From the IMG/VR virus record IMGVR_UViG_3300044960_000172, positions 1 to 64,000 of that record: 64,000 nucleotides of DNA. One strand, given 5' to 3'. Numbering within the stretch: the first letter of the stretch is position 1; each line of letters opens with the position of its first letter. Positions 1 through 7,203 of the stretch are shown here, one piece after another. The position numbers and the translations under genes were made by a program. The notes below the pieces were generated by a model, which ran no database searches, had not been told where the DNA came from, and was given only the letters and a program-made list of their open reading frames with translations. This stretch comes from a virus.

Positions 1-7
1 GTATTTT

Positions 8-90
8 CTATATCTCTATAGATATCTCTATAATTTATATTTCTATATCTCTATAGATATCTCTATAATTTATATTTCTATATCTCTATA
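8..90. repeat. 35-bp AT-rich tandem repeat
   Basis: Two full copies (8-42 and 43-77) and a partial third (78-90) of a 35-base unit lie head to tail with almost no divergence. Each unit contains a TATCTCTATAGATATCTCTATA-like palindromic core. There are no spacers, so it is not a CRISPR. It sits at the left end of the gene-free stretch. Such AT-rich iterated sequence could be a replication or protein-binding element, but nothing in the window shows this. Confidence 0.85.
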
Positions 91-146
91 TCTATTTCTC
101 TATCTTAATATATCCAGAAGTATCTTATAGATATTGGATTTTAGAT

Positions 147-236
147 AGCTGTTTACATGGTATCTCTATGTCTATTAAGTACCTTCAGGTATTTTTTTCA
201 CTTTTTCTAAAAGACCTGAAAAAATACTTAACAGCT
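147..236. other. Inverted-repeat element at left edge of the structured region
   Basis: AGCTGTT at 147-153 pairs with AACAGCT at 230-236, TTAAGTA at 175-181 with TACTTAA at 225-231, and CAGGT at 186-190 with ACCTG at 214-218. The outer two overlap by two bases, so they may be alternatives. Runs of T and A lie inside the loops. On the minus strand the T-run near 219-225 could be the end of a leftward transcript, but no clean terminator stem precedes it. Confidence 0.4.
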
Positions 237-873
237 GCGATTCTTATGCAGGTCGTCACCCTTCTGGGGTAACTTCCTGGTTTTATCGCAAGAAATGCTT
301 TTAATCTATCTTATAGGCAACCTAAGAAAGGGGTTAGGCGTTTGAGTCTACCGTCTTAGCGCATGTCTGGAATTTCCCACGGCTACATCGCCTCGTGTAC
401 ACTACCTCAAACGTTCGGTTACATGTACACGATTTCTAGGCGATTCCAGGCGAACGGTACAGAGTTTTTGATTCCGTCATGAATAACAGAGACTAGGTTG
501 ATTAATTAAAAATAACTACTAGCAGTCACTCTGGCTGCAATTCTCTGTTATCTGAGACAGCGCTATCCGAGACACTCCGCGAATGAAAACTCGGCTACAT
601 ACACCGCCAGACCGCCCGTAGACCCGTCCCCTACAATCTGAGTAGTAGGTGGCACTCGCCGCGACAGGCTGCGAACTCTCACCTCCTGATCTGCTGCGTC
701 AGGAAGCCTTTGCCAGCTCACTGTGGCCCAAAGAAGTAGAATAATTGAGGGAGAATGAGGTCTAGTAGCATTCACCAGTCGTACGACTATTCTCGCTGAA
801 TGACCTCTTTATCTCCTCATCATCTCTATATGGAATGTTACATCAGATAGAAGTAACGGTCAATAGTTACTTC
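231..873. ncRNA. Large structured noncoding RNA candidate
   Basis: About 640 bases without a credible gene, visibly richer in G+C than its surroundings and dense in perfect inverted repeats. Stems (plus coordinates): 236-241/285-290; 321-325/334-338; 349-354/454-459; 367-371/445-449; 387-401 with 424-431 and 438-444 (15 bp with a 6-base bulge); 483-492/542-551 (10 bp); 567-571/590-594; 666-670/705-709 enclosing 684-689/699-704; a three-part stem 757-761/803-807, 769-774/797-802, 777-781/784-788; and 850-857/866-873, which spans the stop codon of the TnpB-like gene. Bases 339-346 are an 8-base perfect complement of 406-413, inside the loop of the 387-444 stem, which would make a pseudoknot. 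Strand cannot be decided from pairing alone; the minus strand is favoured because the neighbouring genes read that way. Large ornate phage RNAs such as GOLLD and ROOL are an analogy; class membership is not shown. A guide-RNA role for the adjacent TnpB-like protein is the other possibility. Confidence 0.6.
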
Positions 874-1664
874 TCGAATTTACTCCTGGGATTACTATCT
901 TTCAGAGCATTAGCTGCTTTCTTAGCAATCTTTATTGCAGCATAGATATCTCTTTCATATTTAATGGGTATAGGTAACGCTTCTGGATTATTTTGCACTG
1001 CTGGAGAAGTATCTAGTAACAGAATCCTTCTCTTCAAGCAAGCACGTTTAAGACAGAGATAACTGTATTTAAGAATAAAGTTTGGTTTATTTGTAATACT
1101 TTCTGTTGCTAGAATTAAAGTAGACTTAGCCTTCTTATGTTTAGTCTTTATCTGCCTTACGGTTCTAGATATCCAATTTCTTATGCCTTCTTTTATTATC
1201 TTCTTCGTTTTGTTTATCTTATCTATTAACTTTAAATAACCCCTTGAATCCTTCTGCTTATTTCTAAGCTTTCGCTTTAATCGGCATAATCTTGCTATAT
1301 TTAGCTTTACACCAAAATCTAATTCAAATACTTCATTAGCAGATGTTACTATTGTCCTATTAACTCCTAGATCTATTCCGATTATTGTTGGATTTCGTAT
1401 CTTAGCCAGAAAATCTGGTTGATATGCGATTAGTTGAGTTATTACTCTAGAGTTAACTCTTTTTACCATCAATTTAAAGTACTTTATCTTCCTTGCAGCG
1501 CCATATAGCTTATTACTAACAAAACTACCAACTCCTCCTACATTGAATCTATCTCCTACCCTTACCACAGAGAAATAATCCATTTCTTTATCTTCTTCAC
1601 ATAGTTTAGCTTCTAATATATCTATGAATTCGGGGTCAATATCGACTCTGAAGGTGTTGAACAT
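867..1664 (-). CDS. Compact TnpB-like RuvC-domain protein
   Basis: A 265-residue protein with the three RuvC motifs of TnpB (IS605/IS607 accessory nuclease, ancestor of Cas12). GIDLG at residues 96-100 gives Asp98, the ATES segment gives Glu188, and ERDIYAAIKIA gives Asp239, equivalent to the RDxNAAxN motif of TnpB. The CxxC zinc finger that TnpB carries between motifs II and III is missing: a short DTSPAVQNN linker replaces it. Only about 95 residues precede motif I, far fewer than in ordinary TnpB of roughly 370-400 residues. The catalytic acids are kept, so it is not an obvious nuclease-dead TldR-type protein. The start overlaps the upstream GP88-like gene by 43 bases and has only a weak AAGG upstream. 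No TnpA transposase is nearby. It could be an active RNA-guided nuclease, a domesticated regulator or a decaying insertion-sequence gene. Confidence 0.75.
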   Translation of the reverse strand: MFNTFRVDIDPEFIDILEAKLCEEDKEMDYFSVVRVGDRFNVGGVGSFVSNKLYGAARKIKYFKLMVKRVNSRVITQLIAYQPDFLAKIRNPTIIGIDLGVNRTIVTSANEVFELDFGVKLNIARLCRLKRKLRNKQKDSRGYLKLIDKINKTKKIIKEGIRNWISRTVRQIKTKHKKAKSTLILATESITNKPNFILKYSYLCLKRACLKRRILLLDTSPAVQNNPEALPIPIKYERDIYAAIKIAKKAANALKDSNPRSKFEK

Positions 1665-2359
1665 AGTTTCATTTTAACCTTCTGTAAGACATCCTTGTTC
1701 CAACAGATTTTACACTTATGGCAGGTCATATTTTTATTGATTCCATTCTCTTTAGGACATACTATTGCCGAGTTTATTTTCTTAATTCTATTCTTCTTTA
1801 CTAAGAAAGCTACTGTCGCATTTACTTCACTGCAAATAAAGCTTTCTCCTAAATCGTTCAGCATTACCGCGACATTACTGAATGTAGCTGCTAAGTTGTT
1901 GTTCCATTTCTTATAGTTATCTATATCTATAGAACACCAAAGGATCATATTACTGAGGCTATTTAGTACTTTTAAATAAGATAGTAAGTACTCTTTCTCC
2001 CATACCCGTGTATAAGTGAAGAACTTGGTATTGGGACAAGCACAGATAATATCAATCCATTTCTTCACGTATTTATCGGAATAGAAATCTCCAGAGGTAT
2101 GTATTCTAAGTACTTTAGGCTTTATATTCTGAATAATTGAAATCATTTGTATAGAAAATGAATCTGATAAAGATGAAATATAATTATTTTTATGAACTTT
2201 TTGTATTACTTCTAGTTTATAGAAATGTTTCTTTGCATAACAAGCTGCACTGCAAGACTTTGTAGCAGCAATACAAATTTCAGGATTAGCTGGAATAGAC
2301 CAGTTATACAACTTACCTAATTTTGTATTGCCTTCCGTCAGTTTGGGAACGCAGGTCAT
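1622..2359 (-). CDS. GP88-family phage protein
   Basis: A 245-residue protein matching the GP88 ('gene product 88') family found in mycobacteriophages and other phages. The recognisable features are an early SIPANP...C...SCSAACYAKK stretch, then RIHTSGDFYSDKY and a following W, then a cysteine group near the C terminus (MTCHKCKICW). The conserved cysteines suggest metal or cluster binding, but the biochemical role of the family is unknown to me. The start is ATG with no clear ribosome binding site; a terminator hairpin lies upstream. Its last codons overlap the start of the TnpB-like gene, so the two may be translated together. Confidence 0.75.
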   Translation of the reverse strand: MTCVPKLTEGNTKLGKLYNWSIPANPEICIAATKSCSAACYAKKHFYKLEVIQKVHKNNYISSLSDSFSIQMISIIQNIKPKVLRIHTSGDFYSDKYVKKWIDIICACPNTKFFTYTRVWEKEYLLSYLKVLNSLSNMILWCSIDIDNYKKWNNNLAATFSNVAVMLNDLGESFICSEVNATVAFLVKKNRIKKINSAIVCPKENGINKNMTCHKCKICWNKDVLQKVKMKLCSTPSESILTPNS

Positions 2360-2403
2360 GATACAAGTGTGAAGTAATTTAAGTTAAAATATCTATATAA
2401 ATA

Positions 2404-2438
2404 GAAAGGGAGGCCTGGTAGATCCAGACCTCCCTTTC
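2404..2438 (-). terminator. Hairpin terminator after the DUF932 gene
   Basis: GAAAGGGAGG (2404-2413) pairs with CCTCCCTTTC (2429-2438), continuing inward with CTGG/CCAG (2415-2418/2424-2427). It lies just downstream of the minus-strand DUF932 gene and is followed leftward by TTTCTATTTATATAG. It is nearly symmetric and could act on both strands. Confidence 0.65.
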
Positions 2439-2465
2439 ATTTTAGTTATTAACTATGGAAAACGA

Positions 2466-3494
2466 CTACAGAACGATACTATACTCTGGTTCTGCTACAC
2501 CAGCAAAATCTAGTAGATTAGCTAGGGCGAAACGTTTGATGTCATCTCCGTTTCCCCAGAGCATATCATTAAATCTAGCAGCATTCTTCTTTGCTACAGT
2601 CTTACCTCTTCTTTCCCTGTAATCTACATACTCATTCACAGCACACAGGGCTGACCAAGCAGTGAAACCAATACCATTGATTTTCTGCTTTGGGTCCTCT
2701 GTGAACAACTTAGTCAAGGCTTGTCTCTCACTAGTAATCCTATTTATAGTTCTCTTGTGAGCTTCACCGTCTCCATAAGGAATAGGCATTAACTTATCTA
2801 GAAAATCATTCCAATCATTCATATCAAACTTAACTCTACTTAATGTCCTGGCTACAGAAGTGTAAACCCTGAAGCCGTTATTACAGACTTCAATGGCATT
2901 CCTAGTCTTATTTAACTTTTCTGTAATATTTCCTCTGTGAGAAATAATCAGCTTATGTTCTGCTCCTGATAACGCAATTCGATAAGTATTGACGCATACT
3001 ACCCTGATAGAGGTGGGGAAGATCTTAATACTGCCTCCACCGTGATTATTGCTGAATAGTAGGTATCTATTCAGATTATCTCCTTCTACAACTTCATCCT
3101 GCACTGATGGAATCTTAGCTAGTAATACTACTAGTTTACCGCCTGAGAGTGATATAGCGCTTTCGTATCTAATAGTACCTTCTTCGTTTAATGTATCTAG
3201 GAACTCGAATGCTTCTGTGTTTTGGAATTCTTTATATTTCTTAGACACGATACTGAGGGCATCCCCGGTATCTTCTCTAGTAAGGGCTAGAAAGCCTTTC
3301 ACGGGCTTATACTGCCCGTCGTCGCCTAAGGTGAAGATAGGCTTCTTCTTGACAGTCCAATCCAGCCTAGCCGCTGTAATAGCCTCTTGAGAGGTCATAT
3401 CATGGTCAAAGACAGTTCCTAGACCATGCCAAGCCGGCGTATTAGAGAAAGCAGCCTCTGCAACTCTATGCGTAATTGTAATTTCTGCAGGCAT
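2466..3494 (-). CDS. DUF932 / phage-plasmid-like protein
   Basis: 342 residues matching DUF932 (TIGR03299-type phage/plasmid-like protein). Family features seen are the N-terminal TPAWHGLGTVF segment, TAARLDWTVKKKPIF, then LSIVSKKYKEFQN and FLDTL, and a later NNHGGGSIKIFPTSIRVVC.NT block. Length is typical. The molecular function of the family is not established, although it is common in phages and plasmids beside DNA-metabolism genes. ATG start, preceded by TTGGAG at good spacing. A terminator follows at 2404-2438. Confidence 0.8.
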   Translation of the reverse strand: MPAEITITHRVAEAAFSNTPAWHGLGTVFDHDMTSQEAITAARLDWTVKKKPIFTLGDDGQYKPVKGFLALTREDTGDALSIVSKKYKEFQNTEAFEFLDTLNEEGTIRYESAISLSGGKLVVLLAKIPSVQDEVVEGDNLNRYLLFSNNHGGGSIKIFPTSIRVVCVNTYRIALSGAEHKLIISHRGNITEKLNKTRNAIEVCNNGFRVYTSVARTLSRVKFDMNDWNDFLDKLMPIPYGDGEAHKRTINRITSERQALTKLFTEDPKQKINGIGFTAWSALCAVNEYVDYRERRGKTVAKKNAARFNDMLWGNGDDIKRFALANLLDFAGVAEPEYSIVL

Positions 3495-3509
3495 TGAAAT
3501 ACTCCAAAC

Positions 3510-4202
3510 TCAGAAAGGACAAGCTACAGGCTCTAGATGGATACAGTCTTTACTATCTGCTAAGATTCTACTAACTAGATCTTTTATCACTATGTGTCTA
3601 GCATAAGATGTTCGTCCATATATCTTATGCGAATTTTCTTTATTCATATCTGCTAAATGCATTAGTCGTACAAAATCAAATAGATATTCTCTTTCACGTC
3701 CAGGACGGTAGTTTTTCTGTAAATGTTTGCAATATTTAGGTACAAATTTATTTACATCAATAAGAAATATTTTATTGTTTGTTGCAAAGGTAACATGTGA
3801 GATGTCATCAGTAGTTTTTACTATCCAACCTTCAAAAGGACGTTCTACTAGAAAATAGAATAAAGAATCTGGAAATTTCAAATGTGGTAGAACCGCAGTA
3901 AGTCTTTTAATAGGTAGATTATCTGCTCTCAACTTCCCTTTCTTCAAAAAGATATCATACGTCATTTTAGACATTGGGATGGAGCCTAGAAACCAAGTGA
4001 TATGTTGGTCACCGTCTGATATTGGGGATACAAAATGATGAACATCTTCATTTTCTGTATATGGTTTACCATTTACTATAAAGAAGCCGTTACTAGTTAT
4101 GTAGTTATTATCTAATAGATATCTCCTTACCTCAGCAGCAGCTTCATTTCTGTATAGAAGCACTCCATCCAGATAAAACGAACTAAAGCTAGTATCGTTC
4201 AT
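3510..4202 (-). CDS. Hypothetical protein
   Basis: 230 residues, not recognised. It is globular in composition, with no signal peptide or membrane helix. The C-terminal third is rich in basic and aromatic residues (KYCKHLQKNYRPGREREYLFDF). Its ATG overlaps the stop of the upstream gene in an ATGA arrangement, which indicates coupled translation with the 4199-4747 gene. It may form a small operon with that gene and the DUF932 gene. Confidence 0.7.
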   Translation of the reverse strand: MNDTSFSSFYLDGVLLYRNEAAAEVRRYLLDNNYITSNGFFIVNGKPYTENEDVHHFVSPISDGDQHITWFLGSIPMSKMTYDIFLKKGKLRADNLPIKRLTAVLPHLKFPDSLFYFLVERPFEGWIVKTTDDISHVTFATNNKIFLIDVNKFVPKYCKHLQKNYRPGREREYLFDFVRLMHLADMNKENSHKIYGRTSYARHIVIKDLVSRILADSKDCIHLEPVACPF

Positions 4203-4747
4203 CCTTGAGCAGATCCCAGGTTTTGGAGGAACATCGAATCTACCGACAGTTTTGACAATTCTTCAGAAATAAATTTGGCATAACCTTCTGGGGTTCTATT
4301 AACAAATCTGACTTTTCTATCCTCCCCAAGTACTGCTTCTAGATAGGAATCGTTAGTATGCGCCTCACAAACATGTACTTTGGCTTGAACAGCATTAGTA
4401 TCTTTCTTGCACGGTAAATACATTTCCTTAAAAGAGAATGCTGCTAACTCAGTCCCTTTTTCATTTAATGCAACGATTAATTGGGATAAGATACTTTGCA
4501 CCTTCTGAAATTCAGGTGAGGCAAATAGTGCCCGATTGAAGTCAATTCCATTGACTTTCGGTAAATCCTCGAATAGCTCGAAGTCTAAATGTGTGATGAG
4601 AATTGGCACATTGTTGTGATTACATAGTTTAACGAGAAGATCATCTCCGAGCATTCTTACCAGAACACCGTGCGTGAAGACGGGAATATTGTCCTGAATC
4701 TCAGGACCATAGGACGGTTGTTCCGAAAGGGTTATGATTTCAGTCAC
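4199..4747 (-). CDS. Hypothetical protein, GTG start
   Basis: 182 residues, not recognised. The GTG start at 4745-4747 is chosen because AAGGAAGG lies at the right distance and no in-frame ATG is close. No membrane segments. The end overlaps the next gene by four bases (ATGA). It is the first gene of its group: the preceding 150 bases hold a terminator and a possible promoter. Confidence 0.7.
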   Translation of the reverse strand: MTEIITLSEQPSYGPEIQDNIPVFTHGVLVRMLGDDLLVKLCNHNNVPILITHLDFELFEDLPKVNGIDFNRALFASPEFQKVQSILSQLIVALNEKGTELAAFSFKEMYLPCKKDTNAVQAKVHVCEAHTNDSYLEAVLGEDRKVRFVNRTPEGYAKFISEELSKLSVDSMFLQNLGSAQG

Positions 4748-4770
4748 GGTGGCATTCCTTCCTTGTGTTG

Positions 4771-4799
4771 CACAGAATCGGGTACGAGAACTATGTCAA
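4771..4799 (-). promoter_or_regulatory. Possible sigma-70-like promoter
   Basis: A perfect TTGACA -35 box on the minus strand (4799-4794) lies between the terminator at 4845-4872 and the GTG-start gene. At the usual spacing the -10 position reads TCTGTG or TTCTGT, a poor match. Position supports a promoter; the -10 does not. Confidence 0.25.
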
Positions 4800-4844
4800 T
4801 TAGATTTCTGTAAGTCACTAATTTACAGTTTTGTCTATAAATAA

Positions 4845-4872
4845 CAATAGCCACCATTTCTGGTGGCTATTG
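4845..4872 (-). terminator. Hairpin terminator
   Basis: A perfect 12-bp stem, CAATAGCCACCA (4845-4856) with TGGTGGCTATTG (4861-4872), and a 4-base loop. It lies 25 bases after the stop of the minus-strand DnaQ-like gene and is followed leftward by TTATTTATAG. Probable intrinsic terminator of that operon. Confidence 0.75.
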
Positions 4873-4896
4873 TATGAAATCAATTTTCATTTCTGA

Positions 4897-5466
4897 TTAT
4901 TTATTAACTAGTGAAAATAGTTTAAGTAAAGCATGTGCCTTACTTAAACAGTCACCAGTTTCTATTTTATATGATAGATCTTTATCCTCTAATAGTATTT
5001 CTACCTTTCTATGAAGTGGAACTTTTTGAAACGTTTGGCCATACCTTTCAACGATGGCACTGTTTACATACACGACCTCTGAAGGAATGTTGAACTGTTT
5101 GGCCTGTAAAAACTCCTTTACCCACTCATTTACTAACAGTAACGGAAAACCGAACCTACTAACTAATCCGGAGAAAATCCTATGTGCGGTTTTAATTCCG
5201 ATTCCGGTATCTATCAATTCTTCTAAGGTTAGCTTTGCTCGCTTCGCTATTTTTATTCCGCTACTTTCTAATATTGCTTCTCTATTGTTACTAGCTTCTA
5301 ATTTATCTTCTATTTCTTCTAAATCTGTAGTAGTAACATCAGGCCTTATAAATATGGATATTTGTCTGGTAATAATATTTTCAGTTTCCGCTACTAGACA
5401 CAATTGTAATAGGACGTCTTGTTCTGGATCAAGTCCAGTTGTTGATATAGCTACAGCCAGTGGCAT
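4897..5466 (-). CDS. DnaQ-like exonuclease fold, catalytic residues missing
   Basis: 189 residues. The N terminus VAISTTGLDPEQDVLLQL mirrors the ExoI motif of DEDD exonucleases (DxETTGL....d.ilqi), but the two metal-binding acids are replaced by Ala and Ser. The C terminus DCLSKAHALLKLF resembles the last exonuclease motif (H/RAxxDAxAT..lF) without the expected Asp. It therefore looks like an inactivated proofreading-type domain, perhaps a binding or clamp-like partner. The fold assignment rests on these motifs only. AAGGAAG precedes the ATG. It lies two bases after the RuvC-like gene, suggesting one operon with a recombination function. Confidence 0.5.
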   Translation of the reverse strand: MPLAVAISTTGLDPEQDVLLQLCLVAETENIITRQISIFIRPDVTTTDLEEIEDKLEASNNREAILESSGIKIAKRAKLTLEELIDTGIGIKTAHRIFSGLVSRFGFPLLLVNEWVKEFLQAKQFNIPSEVVYVNSAIVERYGQTFQKVPLHRKVEILLEDKDLSYKIETGDCLSKAHALLKLFSLVNK

Positions 5467-5468
5467 TC

Positions 5469-5945
5469 TTATCTTCCTTGTTTCTTTACTATGTTCCCGT
5501 ATAAAGCTAGCAATGCTGCCTCAGCAATATCATGGGTACCAAACGTTGTCCTAAATATAGTCTCTGCAAGAGCTTTTGACTTCTTTTTATCACTATCTAC
5601 TTCTAATGCTTTCTTCCATGTTCTAGGACTGACTTTGATTACTTCAAAGTCTAATCCTTTTAGCAGGCCTTCAATGATCCCAGCAGCTTTTAAAAAATTC
5701 CCAGTACTACTAACGCCCTGGCCGGCCATTGGGTGTACATTCTCTATTACTGCTACAGAGACATTGAAAGCTTTCTTCAATGAAGTAAATAGTTTCTGTG
5801 TGCCTTCTACGTCTTGAACCTTCTTGTACTTATTCTTCTTTACCTTCTGTGCTCTAAATGGCAGCTTACCACATTCTATAAGCTCATTATTACCGTTTAT
5901 TAAGGCGTATCCACCGTTAATACCTACATCAATTCCTAGAATCAT
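5469..5945 (-). CDS. RuvC-like Holliday junction resolvase
   Basis: 158 residues, normal RuvC length. GIDVG (Asp6), VIENVH (Glu68) and THDIAEAALLA (Asp139, Glu142) reproduce the acidic catalytic set of RuvC/RNase H-fold resolvases. SVAVIE is followed by the usual Gly/Ser-rich stretch, then KVSPRTWKKAL, the RuvC 'P..WKk' region. It should cleave recombination junctions or branched replicating DNA before packaging. It begins after an AAAGGA ribosome binding site and sits between a DnaQ-like and an unknown gene. Confidence 0.85.
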   Translation of the reverse strand: MILGIDVGINGGYALINGNNELIECGKLPFRAQKVKKNKYKKVQDVEGTQKLFTSLKKAFNVSVAVIENVHPMAGQGVSSTGNFLKAAGIIEGLLKGLDFEVIKVSPRTWKKALEVDSDKKKSKALAETIFRTTFGTHDIAEAALLALYGNIVKKQGR

Positions 5946-5946
5946 T

Positions 5947-6498
5947 TTAAGGTCCTTTGTTGAGTATCATATCTGTCAAAGAATCTAGACTTTCTCTGAC
6001 AGCATTTATTACTCTCAAACATAAATCTTTTACTTTTCTAAAAGCTCTATTAGTCTTTCTCATTATTGTTCTTGTAACTATTTGTTTATGATATTCATTT
6101 ATTTGTCTAATGAATTCTTCTACCGCTAATGGAGGCTTATCCCCTAGACAATGAACATCTTTAATAGCAATATAAGTGGAATAGATTAGAGCTTTCCCAA
6201 TATAACTAAGTACAGTATTTATTATCGCAGGATCGCAGTCCAGAAAGCCGCTCTCAAGGAGAGCTTCTTGATCTGTCTTTTCTAAGATGTTGGATACAGC
6301 TTTACCTAGCTTTTCTACAGCAGCTTCTAAATCCTCTATTGTAAAATCACTGAAAGTAAATTTACCAGCATCAATATCTTCCTCAAGGAAAGTCATAGCG
6401 GCAGTAATAATACCTACTCCACAATTAGCTAGATCTCTAGCAGGAGAGTAATATAGCCTATCAGGAACAGTTCCTTCCGTAGGTCTATACTGTAGCAT
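5947..6498 (-). CDS. Hypothetical helical protein
   Basis: 183 residues, not recognised; mostly helical in composition. The N-terminal half is acidic (FLEEDIDAG, FTIEDLEAAVEKLG) and the C-terminal half basic (IVTRTIMRKTNRAFRKVKDLCLRVIN). No membrane segment or known motif. Strong TAGGAGA before the ATG. Stop lies one base before the RuvC-like gene, so it is in the same operon. Confidence 0.65.
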   Translation of the reverse strand: MLQYRPTEGTVPDRLYYSPARDLANCGVGIITAAMTFLEEDIDAGKFTFSDFTIEDLEAAVEKLGKAVSNILEKTDQEALLESGFLDCDPAIINTVLSYIGKALIYSTYIAIKDVHCLGDKPPLAVEEFIRQINEYHKQIVTRTIMRKTNRAFRKVKDLCLRVINAVRESLDSLTDMILNKGP

Positions 6499-6510
6499 AG
6501 TTTCAGTCTC

Positions 6511-7203
6511 CTAGGTATCTCTTCTATTCAAGGATTTAATTACATTGACTTTCTCATCCAGGAACATATTTTTGACAATGCAAGTATCTCCAAGCACAGT
6601 AAATTCTCCATATCCGAATTTACCTACTAGATCATATCCTGATCTAAACACAAGTTTATTCTTTTCGTTGAATCTCATACTGAAACCTAGTCTATACGCT
6701 AGAGCTTTCAAGAATTCTACTTTATTAGCTTTCTTATATACTACAGATCCGGCATGGGAACCTGTTAGTACTTTCATAGTCAATGTCATATCTTTGATAT
6801 CAAAGCCTGTAATAACATAGAAAGCTTTCTGAGTCTGTTCACCGCCTCTTTTAGCTAATCTCGTATCTTCAGTGAGATCGAATAGATTACCAGTTATCAA
6901 ATAAGCAATTTCTGTGATGTGAGACGGTAACAACTTTTCTCCTAGATAAGGCTCTAGGATTCCTCTAAATACATCTTCATCTAGCTGCTTTACAGCACTT
7001 TTCTGTTGCCCATGAAAAATATCATCAATGCTTTTGATAGTAATATCTAGCTTACTAGCTATGCTATTAGCAAGTTCTACTGTCAACGTCCGTCTATTAC
7101 AGTCATCTAGACAAGATCTAATTAGTAATAGAATTTCTGTATATTTCTCTGCTAGATATTTCTCTCCAATGGAGGCTTTATTTTCAATAAGGATACTATT
7201 CAT
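6511..7203 (-). CDS. Hypothetical protein
   Basis: About 231 residues from ATG at 7203 (MNSILIENKAS). Longer starts at 7257 and 7299 would run through the acidic tail of the upstream gene and add only Lys/Thr-rich residues, so the internal start, overlapping the previous stop by 8 bases, is preferred. Not recognised. The C-terminal half is beta-rich (KAFYVITGFDIKDMTLTMKVL; YGEFTVLGDTCIVKNMF). The start has no strong ribosome binding site, so translation is probably coupled. Confidence 0.6.
   Translation of the reverse strand: MNSILIENKASIGEKYLAEKYTEILLLIRSCLDDCNRRTLTVELANSIASKLDITIKSIDDIFHGQQKSAVKQLDEDVFRGILEPYLGEKLLPSHITEIAYLITGNLFDLTEDTRLAKRGGEQTQKAFYVITGFDIKDMTLTMKVLTGSHAGSVVYKKANKVEFLKALAYRLGFSMRFNEKNKLVFRSGYDLVGKFGYGEFTVLGDTCIVKNMFLDEKVNVIKSLNRRDT

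Noticed and set aside
8-90. CRISPR array
   Set aside because: The units are contiguous without spacers and are palindromic AT-rich sequence.
563-775. 70-codon minus-strand reading frame in the structured region
   Set aside because: It lies across the stems of the RNA candidate, has no ribosome binding site and no protein-like composition; it is a chance frame in GC-richer sequence.
231-873. Group I intron or IStron-type element
   Set aside because: The pseudoknot geometry was compared with P3/P7: only about 10 bases lie where P8 should be, and no conserved core sequence or split gene is seen.
231-873. tRNA, tmRNA or RNase P RNA in the structured region
   Set aside because: No T-loop TTCGA arm or conserved RNase P/tmRNA boxes were found on either strand.
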